Part shown: one piece after another, positions 24,176-33,207 of the stretch
Layout of the letters: each line of letters opens with the position of its first letter
Numbering within the stretch: the stretch's first letter is position 1
NCBI RefSeq assembly: GCF_020215705.1
Contig: NZ_JAIWNB010000002.1
Coordinates: 372,001-436,000 of the forward strand
Source of the DNA: Nonomuraea aurantiaca
GTDB lineage: Bacteria > Actinomycetota > Actinomycetes > Streptosporangiales > Streptosporangiaceae
Direction: 5' to 3'
DNA: 64,000 bases
Notes under the pieces: model-generated
Seen by the model: only the letters and a program-made list of their open reading frames with translations
Database searches by the model: none
Told to the model about the DNA's origin: nothing
Program-made: the position numbers and the translations under genes

Positions 24176-27100
24176 ATGCGCTTTGGGGTGCTCGGGCCGC
24201 TGGCCGTATGGACCGACCAGGGGGAGCCCGTCACGATCCCCGGGCTGAAGGTCCGCGCGCTACTCGCCGACCTGCTGGTGGATGAGGGAAGGCCGGTGTC
24301 GACCGACCGGCTCGTGGACGACCTGTGGGCCGGCGAACCGCCGGCCAACTCCGCGGGCGCGCTCCAGGTGCGGGTCTCGCAGCTGCGGCGCGCGCTGGAG
24401 GAGGCCGAGCCGGGCGGCAAGAACCTGATCGTCTCGCGCGCGCCCGGCTACCTGCTCAAGGCCGCCGAGGGTACGGTCGACGCCGCGCGGTTCGCCGACC
24501 TGGTTGCCCGGGCCGAGACGGCCCAGAGCCCGCGGACCAGGGCGGAGCTGCTGTCCGACGCGCTGGCGCTGTGGCGCGGCCCGGCGTTCGCCGACTTCGC
24601 CGACGAGGAGTACACCAGGTCCGCGATCCTCCGGCTGGAGGAGCAGCGGCTGTCCGCCCTGGAACAGCAGGCCGAGGCGCGGCTGGAGCTGGGCGAGCAC
24701 GGCCTGCTCGTGGGCGAGCTCGGCGACCTGGTGGCCCGCAATCCGCTGAGGGAGCGGCTGCGGGCCGTACACATGCGGGCCCTGTACCGCGCGGGGCGGC
24801 AGAGCGAGGCGCTGGCGAGCTACGCCGACCTGCGCGAGCGGCTGGCCGAGGAGCTCGGCCTCGACCCCGGCCCCGAGCTGGCCGCGTTGCACCAGGCCAT
24901 ACTCGGCCAGGACCCGGCGCTGAGCAGCCCGGCCGGTCGGCCCGCCACGAACCTGCCCGCCTCGCTCAGCGACCTGATCGGCCGGGACGGCGCACTGGCC
25001 GAGGTCCGCACCCTGCTGGAGAGCAACCGGCTCGTCACCCTGACCGGCAGCGGCGGCGTGGGCAAGACCCGGCTGGCGCTGGAGACCGCCACCCGGCTCG
25101 CCGACGCGTACGCGGACGGCGCGTGGCTGGTCGAGCTGGCCCCCCTCGACCGGGGTACGCGCTCGCCGGACGCCGACGGGCGGGCACCGGACCTCGACGG
25201 GCGGGCGCCGGACGTCGATGGGCGGGCGCCGGACATCGACATCCGGACGGTGGCGGAGACCGTCGCGGCGGCGCTCGACATCCGGGAGGAGTCCGACGGG
25301 ACGCCGCTGGCCGACCGGCTGGCCGACGCGCTGCGCTCCCGGCAGCTCCTGCTCGTCCTCGACAACTGCGAGCACGTGATCGAGCGGGTCGCCGAGCTGA
25401 CCGGCCGGTTGCTGCGGGCCGCTCCCGGACTGCGCGTGCTGGCCACCAGCCGGGAACCGCTGGCGGTGGCCGGTGAGGTGCTGTGGAGCGTGCCGCCGCT
25501 GGACGTACCGGCCGGTGCCGACCCCGATGAGGTGGCGCGGTCGGAGGCGGCCCAGCTGTTCGTGGCGCGGGCCGCCGCCTCGGCCCGCGGCTTCACCCTC
25601 GACGAGGGCAACGCCGGGGCGGTCGCGCAGCTCTGCCGGCGGCTGGACGGGATCCCGCTGGCTCTGGAGCTGGCCGCGACGCGGGTACGCGCGCTCGGCG
25701 TGCACGGGGTGGTGGCCAGGCTCGACGACCGGTTCCGGCTGCTCGCCTCCGGGCAGCGCGGCGCGCCGCCGCGTCAGCAGACGCTGATGGCGGTGATCGA
25801 CTGGAGCTGGCAGCTGCTGACCGAGCCCGAACGCGCCGTCCTGCGCCGCCTGGCCGTCCACGCCGACGGCTGCACGCTGGAGGCCGCGGAGGAGACCTGC
25901 GCGGAGGACGGGCTCGACGTGCTCGACCTGCTCGCGCGGCTGGTCGACCGCTCGCTGGTGGTCGTGGCCGACGGTACGGGAGGCATGCGGTACCGGCTGC
26001 TGGAGTCGGTGGCCGAATACTGCCTGGAGCGGCTGTCGGAGGCGGGTGAGCTGCATCGGGTACGGCAGGCGCACTCGGCCTACTACACGGCGCTGGCCGT
26101 ACAGGCTGAGCCGTTTCTCTACGGCGACGCTCAGCGCGAGTGGCTGCTGCGGCTCGACGCGGAGGCCGCGAACATGCGGGCGGCGCTCGACGCGGCTGCG
26201 GCGGCGGGAGACGCGGCCGGTGCGCTGGCGCTGGTGAACGCGCTGGCCTGGTACTGGGTGCTGCGCGGCCGGTTGGCCGAGGGGCGCCGGTCCCTGGAGT
26301 CAGCCTTGGCCATCGCGGACGACGGTGCTGTTTCGGAGGCTCGGGCCAGGGCGGGGGCGTGGCGGGCCGGGTTCGCCGTCATGCTGGGGGAGGACGTCGA
26401 CTGGCGGTCCGCCGTGGATCAGGTGGAGGATCCGGGCGTACGGGCCAGGGCCGAGTGGTTCATCGGCTCGTCGGCGCTCGACATGGTGACCGGGCAGGAG
26501 CTGGTGACGAGCGCGCTGGCGACGTTCCGGGCCATGGGTGATGAGTGGGGGATCGCCGCGGCCCTGAGCTGCCGGGCGCGGGACGCCTTCACGCGCCGGG
26601 ACTTCGTGGCCCTCGAACGCGACGGTGAGGAGAGCGCGCGGCTGTTCCGGCAGCTCGGCGACCGGTGGGGCGTGCTCCAGGCCACGGAGTGGCTCGGCGG
26701 GCTGGCCGAGATGGGGGGCGACGCGGAGCGGGCCGGGCGGCTGTTCGCCGACGGGCTGCGGATGGCGGAGGACCTCGGGCTCTGGCCGGAGGTGGCCGGA
26801 CGCACCGCGTGGCTGGGCTGGATGGCGCTGGGGGCGGGCGAGTTCGAGCGGGCCATGGAGCTGTGCGGGCGGGCCCTGCACATCGCCTCCGGGCAGGGCC
26901 ATCGAGAGACCTCGATCATGGCCGAGATGGGACTCGCCTATGCCGAGCGCCGGGGCGGCCACCTCGACCTGGCGGAGCAGCACCTGAACCACTTGCTCGA
27001 AGGGATCGCCCGGGGCCCCGGCGTCGAACCCGCCCTGCACCTGCCGGACACGCTCGTCGAGCTCGGCTTCCTCATCGAGCGACGCGGGGACGCCGCGACC

Positions 27101-27412
27101 GCCAGGGACCTGCACCTGGAGGCGCTCGTGGCGGCGCAGCGCATCGGCGACCCGCGCTCGGCGACGTGGGCCGTGGAGGGCCTGGCCTCCGCCGTGGCCG
27201 CCGGGGGCGCCCACGAACGGGCCGCCCGGTTGCTGGGGCTGGCGGCGGGGGTACGCGAGCACAACCAGACGCCCGCCGCTCCGTCGGAGGCGGCCGAGGT
27301 CACGCGGGTCACCGAGGCGGTTCTGGCGGCGCTGGGCGAGGCGGAGTTCGGGATCGCGTACGAGCAGGGCGGCAGGCTGAAACTCGAGGACGCGGCCGAC
27401 CTAAGCCCGTAG
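24176..27412 (+). CDS. AfsR/SARP-like BTAD regulator with ATPase and helical repeats
   Basis: A 1078-residue regulator. An N-terminal winged helix (MRFGVLGPLAVWTDQGEPV, then LKVRALLADLLVDEGRPVS) is followed by a BTAD domain (to about residue 250). The ATPase module has the P-loop TLTGSGGVGKTRLALETATR and Walker B-like LLLVLDNCEHV. Between these is an unusual 7-residue repeat, PD(A/L/V/I)DGRA, in 3.5 copies. A TPR-like helical half follows (residues ~600-1070). AAGGTGG precedes the ATG at 24176 and lies within a small palindrome (TAAGG-tggc-CCTTA). It is divergent from the DHA2 exporter and probably activates it or secondary metabolism genes. Confidence 0.92.
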   Translation: MRFGVLGPLAVWTDQGEPVTIPGLKVRALLADLLVDEGRPVSTDRLVDDLWAGEPPANSAGALQVRVSQLRRALEEAEPGGKNLIVSRAPGYLLKAAEGTVDAARFADLVARAETAQSPRTRAELLSDALALWRGPAFADFADEEYTRSAILRLEEQRLSALEQQAEARLELGEHGLLVGELGDLVARNPLRERLRAVHMRALYRAGRQSEALASYADLRERLAEELGLDPGPELAALHQAILGQDPALSSPAGRPATNLPASLSDLIGRDGALAEVRTLLESNRLVTLTGSGGVGKTRLALETATRLADAYADGAWLVELAPLDRGTRSPDADGRAPDLDGRAPDVDGRAPDIDIRTVAETVAAALDIREESDGTPLADRLADALRSRQLLLVLDNCEHVIERVAELTGRLLRAAPGLRVLATSREPLAVAGEVLWSVPPLDVPAGADPDEVARSEAAQLFVARAAASARGFTLDEGNAGAVAQLCRRLDGIPLALELAATRVRALGVHGVVARLDDRFRLLASGQRGAPPRQQTLMAVIDWSWQLLTEPERAVLRRLAVHADGCTLEAAEETCAEDGLDVLDLLARLVDRSLVVVADGTGGMRYRLLESVAEYCLERLSEAGELHRVRQAHSAYYTALAVQAEPFLYGDAQREWLLRLDAEAANMRAALDAAAAAGDAAGALALVNALAWYWVLRGRLAEGRRSLESALAIADDGAVSEARARAGAWRAGFAVMLGEDVDWRSAVDQVEDPGVRARAEWFIGSSALDMVTGQELVTSALATFRAMGDEWGIAAALSCRARDAFTRRDFVALERDGEESARLFRQLGDRWGVLQATEWLGGLAEMGGDAERAGRLFADGLRMAEDLGLWPEVAGRTAWLGWMALGAGEFERAMELCGRALHIASGQGHRETSIMAEMGLAYAERRGGHLDLAEQHLNHLLEGIARGPGVEPALHLPDTLVELGFLIERRGDAATARDLHLEALVAAQRIGDPRSATWAVEGLASAVAAGGAHERAARLLGLAAGVREHNQTPAAPSEAAEVTRVTEAVLAALGEAEFGIAYEQGGRLKLEDAADLSP
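25166..25240 (+). repeat. 21-bp tandem repeat (3.5 copies) inside the BTAD regulator gene
   Basis: Units of CCGGAC + nTCGACGGGCGGGCG (21 bases) encode PDADGRA, PDLDGRA, PDVDGRA and a partial PDID. The array lies just after the P-loop region, in a loop of the ATPase domain, and keeps the frame. Confidence 0.8.
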
Positions 27413-27423
27413 GGCCATCAAGA

Positions 27424-27485
27424 GGCTGTGAAGCCGCCAGGCCCATCACCCGGAGCCTGTGAAGCCATCAAGCCCATCGCCCGGA
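27424..27485. repeat. 31-bp imperfect tandem duplication between BTAD regulator and kinase genes
   Basis: Two adjacent 31-base units, both containing the cores TGTGAAGCC and CCCATC and ending CCCGGA, fill the space between two convergent genes. No function is evident. Confidence 0.6.
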
Positions 27486-27491
27486 TCGCGC

Positions 27492-28661
27492 TCATCGCAG
27501 GCCCATCGGGATCCGGGCCCGAACCGTGAACCCGCCGCCGGACCGTACTCCGGCGCTCAGCTCACCACCGACCACACTGACGCGCTCCCGCAACCCGACC
27601 AGCCCCCGGCCGCCGCCACGACCCAGTCCGGGGCGGCTGGGTCCGTCCGTGGTGACCTCCACGTCCATCCATTCCTCCCCATGACGCACGTGGACCAGCG
27701 TGCGCTCGCCCGCGGTGTGCTTCACCGCGTTGGTGAGCGCCTCCTGAACGACCCGGTACGCGGCCACCTCCGCGGCCTTCTCCATGGCGCGTGGCTGCCC
27801 GTCCTCGACCAGTTCCACCGGCTGCCCGGCGCCCCGGGTCCGTGCCACCAGATCGGGCAGCCGGCCCACCGACGGCTCGCGGCCTTCTCCGTCCGCGTCC
27901 GGCGTACCGTCCAGCGCGCCGAGCAGGTAACGCAGGTCGGTCAGCGCATGGCGGCCGGTCTCGCTGATCGCCGCCAGGCCGGTCGCGACCCGCTCGGGCT
28001 GCCCGGCCAGGAACTGCGCCGCGTCGGCCTGGACCACCATCGCCGTCACATGGTGGGTGACCACGTCGTGCAGCTCCCGCGCGATCCGGGCACGCTCCGC
28101 CGCGACGACCGCCGCCTCGGCCAGCCGTACCCGCTCCGCCTCGGCGGCGCTCCGCTCCCGTACGACGACACCGGCGGCCCAGCACGCCACCAGGAACAGC
28201 AGGAAGGTCGTATAGTCCAGCGGACGTTCCGGCGACCCCGACTCGTGCAAGGCGACAGCGAGCCCCACGTACGCCACCACCGCGACCACGGCCACGGCCA
28301 CCGCGAGCGACCGGCGCCGCAGGTGGGCGCCCGCGCTGTACAACGCGACGATCAGCCCGAGCCCGGCGAACGCCGTGGGATAGCGCAGCAGCTGGAAGGC
28401 CATGAACGCCCCGCCGACCACCGCCAGACACCCGGCGGGCCACCGCCGCCGCATGACCAACGGCAGGCTCTGCGCCAGAATCAGCAGCACGCCCACCGCG
28501 TCGAGCGGCAGGTCCGGCAGGTCCGCCAGATCGACGCCCTGATGAGCGAACCCGGGCACGAACGACAACCCGGCCAGCATCCCCGCCAGCACGACATCCG
28601 CCCGCCGACTCCACGGCGCCGTCATCGCCATCAGCCGGAAGGAGGCCGCCAGTCGAGACAC
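27492..28661 (-). CDS. NarL-family sensor histidine kinase, no adjacent response regulator
   Basis: A kinase of about 389 residues. Five or so N-terminal membrane helices are followed by the HisKA_3 domain with phospho-acceptor His in ARIARELHDVVTHHVTAM, and an ATPase domain with N box RVVQEALTNAVKHTAG and G box GRGLVGLRERVSVVGG. The start is uncertain: GTG at 28661 (used here) or ATG at 28631 just before the first helix. Unlike the kinase at 15860, no response regulator follows; the next gene downstream is the convergent BTAD regulator, so this is an orphan kinase unless its partner is elsewhere. Confidence 0.88.
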   Translation of the reverse strand: MSRLAASFRLMAMTAPWSRRADVVLAGMLAGLSFVPGFAHQGVDLADLPDLPLDAVGVLLILAQSLPLVMRRRWPAGCLAVVGGAFMAFQLLRYPTAFAGLGLIVALYSAGAHLRRRSLAVAVAVVAVVAYVGLAVALHESGSPERPLDYTTFLLFLVACWAAGVVVRERSAAEAERVRLAEAAVVAAERARIARELHDVVTHHVTAMVVQADAAQFLAGQPERVATGLAAISETGRHALTDLRYLLGALDGTPDADGEGREPSVGRLPDLVARTRGAGQPVELVEDGQPRAMEKAAEVAAYRVVQEALTNAVKHTAGERTLVHVRHGEEWMDVEVTTDGPSRPGLGRGGGRGLVGLRERVSVVGGELSAGVRSGGGFTVRARIPMGLR

Positions 28662-28730
28662 GCCCGCCAGCCTAACGGGACCCCGTACGGCCCGGCGCTG
28701 TCGCCGGCCTTGCGGCAAGAGGCGGGGACC

Positions 28731-29765
28731 TCAGGGGGAGAGGCGGCGGGTCAGCCAGGCCAGGGCGAGCGGGTAGCGATACTCGATCGCGCCGTGCCCG
28801 GCGTCGAAGAGCTCGAAGTAGATCCGCTCATCCGGCACCCCCGCCGCCTCCAGCGCCCGCCGGAACGCCGTGGCACCGAAGTCCAGGTAGTACTCGTCCT
28901 TGGTGCCCGCGTCGACCCAGATCGCCCGCATCGACCGCAGCGCCTCGGCGTACTCGGGCCTGGCCGCCATCACCACCGGGTCGCGGGCCAGCCAGCGCTC
29001 CCACACCTCGGGTATGACGGCGCCCGTGTCGTCGAACGGCAGGCGGACCGTGCCGTGCTCGTCGGCCGAGTACGCCGCCGCGTAGGCGTACATCTCCATG
29101 AGTTCGAGGTCGCCGTCCCTGGTCCCGGCGATCCTGCTCCGGAAGTCGGACAGGAACGTGTCGTACGAACCGCCGTACATGTCACGTAGCCGACGCGCGA
29201 TGTCCGGCAGCCCGAACCGGAAACTGACCTCGAACAGCGAGTCGCCCGCATGAGTGGCCAGCGCCCCGAACACGTCCGGCCGCAGCATGGCGGTGACCAT
29301 CGCCCCGCCGCCCCCGCTGGACTTGCCGGTGACCGCGCGGTGATCGCGGCCGGCCAGCGTACGGTAGCGGGCGTCCACCCACGGTACGACCTCGTCGCAC
29401 AGGTAGGAGTGGTAGCGGCCGGTCGCGGGCGAGTCGAGAAACTGGCTGCCGCCCAGCGAGGTCCACGCGTCGACATAGACGACGATCGCGGGCGGCACAT
29501 CGCCGGCCGAGAACACGCCGTCAGCCAGCTCCGGGTACGTCCGGCGGAACGGCGTCCGGTTGAACCACATGGCGACATGCGCGGTGTAGCCCTGCAGCAC
29601 ATAGATGGCCGGATAGCGCCGCTCGGGATGGTCGTCGTACCCCGGGGGGACGTACACGTACAGGGGCCGCTCGTGCGGATCCCCGAGGGGGTTGCCGCGC
29701 AGCAGCGCGCTGTCGATGACGTTGTGGTCGAGGCGGCCGGCCAGCTCATCGGACCAGGGCAGCAT
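28731..29765 (-). CDS. putative esterase (alpha/beta hydrolase, esterase D-like)
   Basis: A 344-residue hydrolase with RPLYVYVPPGYDDHPERRYP as the family start motif. The nucleophile elbow is AVTGKSSGGGGAMV with Ser, and the late acid/His pair lies near IWVDAGTKDEYYLD and FELFDAGHGAIEYR. It resembles the Fes/EsteraseD superfamily that contains carboxylesterases and siderophore esterases. There is no signal peptide, so it is cytoplasmic. GAGAGGAAG precedes the ATG at 29765. It is divergent from the HTH protein at 29898, with a perfect 12-base palindrome between them. Confidence 0.85.
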   Translation of the reverse strand: MLPWSDELAGRLDHNVIDSALLRGNPLGDPHERPLYVYVPPGYDDHPERRYPAIYVLQGYTAHVAMWFNRTPFRRTYPELADGVFSAGDVPPAIVVYVDAWTSLGGSQFLDSPATGRYHSYLCDEVVPWVDARYRTLAGRDHRAVTGKSSGGGGAMVTAMLRPDVFGALATHAGDSLFEVSFRFGLPDIARRLRDMYGGSYDTFLSDFRSRIAGTRDGDLELMEMYAYAAAYSADEHGTVRLPFDDTGAVIPEVWERWLARDPVVMAARPEYAEALRSMRAIWVDAGTKDEYYLDFGATAFRRALEAAGVPDERIYFELFDAGHGAIEYRYPLALAWLTRRLSP

Positions 29766-29786
29766 GGGCTTCCTCTCGTTGGCCGG

Positions 29787-29831
29787 GGTCAGCTGACCGA
29801 GATGTCGATCCCCGATGGACAGTTGGGGATC
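29787..29831. promoter_or_regulatory. palindromes in the esterase/HTH divergent promoter
   Basis: GGTCAGCTGACC is a perfect 12-base palindrome at 29787-29798, 22 bases from the esterase start. A hairpin, GATCCCC with an 11-base loop and GGGGATC, lies at 29807-29831. Either may be a binding site for the HTH protein encoded at 29898. Confidence 0.4.
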
Positions 29832-29897
29832 AGCCTGCCACCTCCGCTTTGCCGTTGCGCGGCCGTCGGGGGTGCCGGGGCTCGCTAGGCTTCCTCC

Positions 29898-30593
29898 GTG
29901 GACAGCGCAGAACTGAAGAACCGGGTACGCGAGCTGCGAGCCGAAGGCAGGTCTCCCAAGGAGATCGCCCGCACACTGGGGGTGTCGCCGTCGGTGGTGG
30001 CCCCGCTCGTCCGGGCCGTGGCGGCCGAGGGCAGCGCGGCGGCGGCGGGGGAGCCCGAGGTGGCCGGTTGCTGGATCAACGTCGGCTGGAGCAACGGCCT
30101 CACCGTCGACCCCGCCCGAGGCTGGATCGACGAGAAGCCGGATGCCGACGGGCTGGAGGGCAAGGTATGCGTGCTGGTGGCCCGGCGGCACAAGTGGGAC
30201 CGGATGACGGTCTGCGGCTACCTCGCCGACGTCTACTGCACGGGCGTCAAGGACCTGATCGGGCCGGACGTCATCGACGACCGGCAGCTCAGCAGGTTCC
30301 GCGAATACTTCTTCAGCGACTACGCGGGCTGGCAGGAGGCGCCGATCGAGCTGGCTCAGCATCTCGTCTTCGGCTCGGTCGACTATGCCCGCACGCTGGG
30401 CCTGGAGCCGTTCGTGACCTTCGACTCGGCCTCCCACGTCCTGGGCACCTGGGAGGGCGGCCCGTCGGCGATCACCTTCGGCCGCGACGGCAAGCCGTTC
30501 TACGTCCCGGGCGAGAACGACGAGTCCGGCAAGATCGTCAGAATCCTGGAGCGCAAAGTAGGCCCGGCGGGCTTCGACACTTCCGTTGAGTGA
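29898..30593 (+). CDS. HTH protein with an unrecognised C-terminal domain
   Basis: A 231-residue protein. Residues 1-40 are a homeodomain-like helix-turn-helix (VRELRAEGRSPKEIARTLGV, then SPSVVAPLVRAV). After a Gly/Ala linker, residues ~55-215 form a separate compact domain: GCWINVGWSNGLTVD, CVLVARRHKWDRMTVCGYLAD, VYCTGVKDLIGP and FSDYAGWQEAPIELAQHLVF. I do not recognise that domain; it has several conserved-looking Trp, Cys and Asp residues and could be an enzyme or ligand-binding unit. It starts with GTG at 29898 and is divergent from the esterase gene. Confidence 0.6.
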   Translation: MDSAELKNRVRELRAEGRSPKEIARTLGVSPSVVAPLVRAVAAEGSAAAAGEPEVAGCWINVGWSNGLTVDPARGWIDEKPDADGLEGKVCVLVARRHKWDRMTVCGYLADVYCTGVKDLIGPDVIDDRQLSRFREYFFSDYAGWQEAPIELAQHLVFGSVDYARTLGLEPFVTFDSASHVLGTWEGGPSAITFGRDGKPFYVPGENDESGKIVRILERKVGPAGFDTSVE

Positions 30594-30719
30594 TCCGGTG
30601 GTGTGGAGAGCCGACCCGGCGTGCTGACTCTGGCCTCGCCGACCCGCGCGGCCGCGATCGCCGCGGCGCTGGACGACGACCTGACCGTGGTAGGCGAGGA
30701 CTGACCAGGCCCTCGCCTC

Positions 30720-31211
30720 CTAGTGCGGGACGACGCCCTCGACCAGAACCCGCCGATAGTTGGCGATGCGCTGGTCCACGCTGTCCAGGCAGCAGCTGGA
30801 GCACTTCGTCTCCTCCATGGAGGTGTAGTACAGGCAGCACGTGTCGCGCAGGTAGAACAGTCCCTCCCGGTCGTCTGCCGTGAGCCGGACGACCTTGCCC
30901 AGGCGGTCGAGGTCGATGGTGGACACGGCCGAGAAGGTCTTGTAGGCGCTCTCCAGCTGATCGACGTCCCCGCCGCGTCTGCCGGCGATGCAGAAGGCCG
31001 CCGCGCAGCCATGCGCCACGCCGCCCTCGACGGCCCAGGCCAGCACCGCGGCCGCCGTCACGGTGCCGGCGTACACGGCCATGACCGTGAGCGCGGTCGC
31101 GTGATCGGAAACCTGGCCGCTCGCCCGGCGCTCGGCTTCGAGAATCCGGCCCAGCTCCGCCGACCGCGGATCCAGCAGCCGGTCACAGGCGATCCAGTCC
31201 TCTCCTGGCAC
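30720..31211 (-). CDS. FhuF-like (2Fe-2S) protein
   Basis: A 163-residue protein whose C-terminus carries RDTCCLYYTSMEETKCSSCC. The spacing Cys-Cys-x10-Cys-x2-Cys is the FhuF signature for a [2Fe-2S] cluster, which in ferric siderophore reductases helps release iron. The protein is shorter than typical FhuF (about 250 residues), so part of the N-terminal domain is reduced. AGGAG lies three bases before the GTG at 31211. No siderophore uptake genes are adjacent; a siderophore role linked to the NRPS at the right edge is only conjecture. Confidence 0.75.
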   Translation of the reverse strand: MPGEDWIACDRLLDPRSAELGRILEAERRASGQVSDHATALTVMAVYAGTVTAAAVLAWAVEGGVAHGCAAAFCIAGRRGGDVDQLESAYKTFSAVSTIDLDRLGKVVRLTADDREGLFYLRDTCCLYYTSMEETKCSSCCLDSVDQRIANYRRVLVEGVVPH

Positions 31212-31332
31212 GAGCTCCTGTTCGAGAGTTGCCCTGTCAGGCGGTGGCGGGGAAGAAGCGTCAGGTGCTCGAGGAGGACGACGATAACCAGCCGTGTTCA
31301 GCTTCAGAATGAGCGCCGTCGGAGAGCCTGGC

Positions 31333-33051
31333 TCACTTGCATGTCAAACGCGGCTCGGCGGCGTAGACGGTGTGGAACTTCTGCCTGCGCACTTCCTTGC
31401 CGTCTTTCTTGAAGATGCGCCAGACATCGATCGCGAAGCCCTCCGCGCCGCCCATGGGAATGCAGTCCTTGCCGGAGTCGGTGAGGGAGGGGGCGGTCTT
31501 GACGTCGTAGCGGGCCGAACTCTGGGCGGTGACGTCGTAGCGTTTGGTGCTCCAGAAGTCCACGGTGATCGACGTGCTCGTGTAGGAGGTCTTGATCAGC
31601 ACGCCGTACGGGGAGTCGTTGCGCCAGCGGAAGTCCGGCTGCGGATAGGAGACGGTGGACTCGCGGCCGGCTGGATAGCGGGTGATGTAGTACTGGTGCG
31701 CAATGTGCTGCACGTCCTGGAATCCGCCGAAGAACACGGCGTTGAACATCGTGGTGGCGAACTGCGACACTCCGCCGCCGACGTCGTTGACGAACCGGTT
31801 GTTCAGGATCATCGGCGCCTCGACGAAGCCGCGCGCCTTGTCGCGCTTGCCGACCAGGCCGTTGAGCGAGAACGTCTCGCCGGGCATGACGACATGGCCG
31901 TCCACAATGTCGGCGATGCGGTGGATATTGGTCACTCGTGGTGCGCAACACGGGTAGCGGGTGGTGAAGGTGCTGACCTTCTTCTTGACCTCCAGCTTCC
32001 TGGCCTGCTCGGTGGTCAACCGGGGCTGCGCCTCGGCCACCGGTACCTTCACCTCACGCCGGCCGGCCGCCAGGGCGGCGGAGACGGCCCCGCCGAAAGC
32101 CTTCGCGTCGATGCCCCGGCCGGGACGGGCGGGGAGGACGCGCGGCTTGCCCTTCACGATCTCGAAGGAGGCGTCTTGGGGCTGATGGCTTGCCGGGACG
32201 AGTTGTTTCTGCAAGTCAGGGAGGAGTTCTCCGCTGCGGAAGGAGGGGCGCAAGCTGCCTTGGCCGTCGGAGACGAAGCGAAGCCCGGCGGCCAACTGGG
32301 CGCGGTTCAGGCTGGCTTTCCTGTCGCCGTTGACCAAGGTCAGCGGACTGGCGACCGCCGCGCTGGCCATGGAGCCCGCGACGCGACGCACCTCGGCCGA
32401 CGAGACCCGGGGCGGTAGCGTGCGGAGGGGCAGCGCGACCGTAGCGCGGTTTCCCAGGAAGGCCTCGCGGACCAGCCGCGCGGCGGCGTCGCGGTCGAGG
32501 GCGCGGCCCGACTTGGCGGAGATGACCTGCGGTTCGAGGCCCTGGTAGCGCACGCCGCCCTCGCGAGGCTTGAGGTCGATTGTCTTGGCCAGAACGGCGA
32601 GCCGGGTGGTGAGTCGGGATTCGTCGGCCGTGATCCGTGGCTGGAGCTCTCTGTCTTCGCCGAACAACGACCGGACGACTCCGGCCGGGCTGCCCGCGCC
32701 GTCCAGCGCCGCCGCGAGTGTCGCCGGGATGTCGAACCCCAGCCCGAGCGCGGCGGGGGTCAGCCGTGTCGTCTTGCCCGCCGCGGACAGCTCCATCGGT
32801 CGGTTGGCCCGCTTGCCGAGCTCACGCTCCAGCCGGGCGCGAGCGTCCGCCTCCGGCAGGCCGCCAACGTCCACGCCGCCGATGCTGGTGCCGGACGGCA
32901 CCTGACCCCCCAAGGCGATCGCGAGAACGGCATAAACCGCAGCCATGACGACGACCGTTGCGACCGCGACGAGCATCCAGCGACGTCGGCGCCTTCCCGC
33001 GCGGCCGCTCCTGGGCGCCGCCTGCTGCGCCAGAGCGGCACGCGGGCTCAT
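31333..33051 (-). CDS. VanW family membrane-anchored protein
   Basis: A 572-residue protein. One helix near the N-terminus (MLVAVATVVVMAAVYAVLAI) anchors it, with the rest extracytoplasmic. Residues ~50-370 hold two peptidoglycan-binding-4-like regions (TSIGGVDVGGLPEADARARL is the typical opening), and residues ~390-510 are the VanW domain: TTRYPCCAPRVTNIHRIADI, VVMPGETFSLNGLVG and VNDVGGGVSQFATTMFNAVF. VanW proteins are often found near wall-modifying genes but have no assigned activity. The ATG at 33051 is chosen, with 12 further residues possible from a GTG at 33087. Confidence 0.9.
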   Translation of the reverse strand: MSPRAALAQQAAPRSGRAGRRRRRWMLVAVATVVVMAAVYAVLAIALGGQVPSGTSIGGVDVGGLPEADARARLERELGKRANRPMELSAAGKTTRLTPAALGLGFDIPATLAAALDGAGSPAGVVRSLFGEDRELQPRITADESRLTTRLAVLAKTIDLKPREGGVRYQGLEPQVISAKSGRALDRDAAARLVREAFLGNRATVALPLRTLPPRVSSAEVRRVAGSMASAAVASPLTLVNGDRKASLNRAQLAAGLRFVSDGQGSLRPSFRSGELLPDLQKQLVPASHQPQDASFEIVKGKPRVLPARPGRGIDAKAFGGAVSAALAAGRREVKVPVAEAQPRLTTEQARKLEVKKKVSTFTTRYPCCAPRVTNIHRIADIVDGHVVMPGETFSLNGLVGKRDKARGFVEAPMILNNRFVNDVGGGVSQFATTMFNAVFFGGFQDVQHIAHQYYITRYPAGRESTVSYPQPDFRWRNDSPYGVLIKTSYTSTSITVDFWSTKRYDVTAQSSARYDVKTAPSLTDSGKDCIPMGGAEGFAIDVWRIFKKDGKEVRRQKFHTVYAAEPRLTCK

Positions 33052-33207
33052 CGCGAGGCCCCACGAGATCGTGGATCGACATGGCACATGGCGAGAAGTC
33101 TAACCACGCTACTAGCACAAGCCGTAGATAGTTAGGAAGCCTGCCACGGCCCCGGCATGGGCTTCAGCGGCTGTGATGGATTCGTCCATGTCGGCAGCGC
33201 CCTCAGG

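Noticed and set aside
24260..26074. Long minus-strand frame opposite the BTAD regulator
   Set aside because: The plus-strand protein has winged helix, BTAD, P-loop and helical repeat regions; the opposite frame has none.
30594..30719. Short frame ending ALDDDLTVVGED after the HTH gene
   Set aside because: Only 28 codons, no ribosome site and no recognised family; not enough to call a gene or relic.
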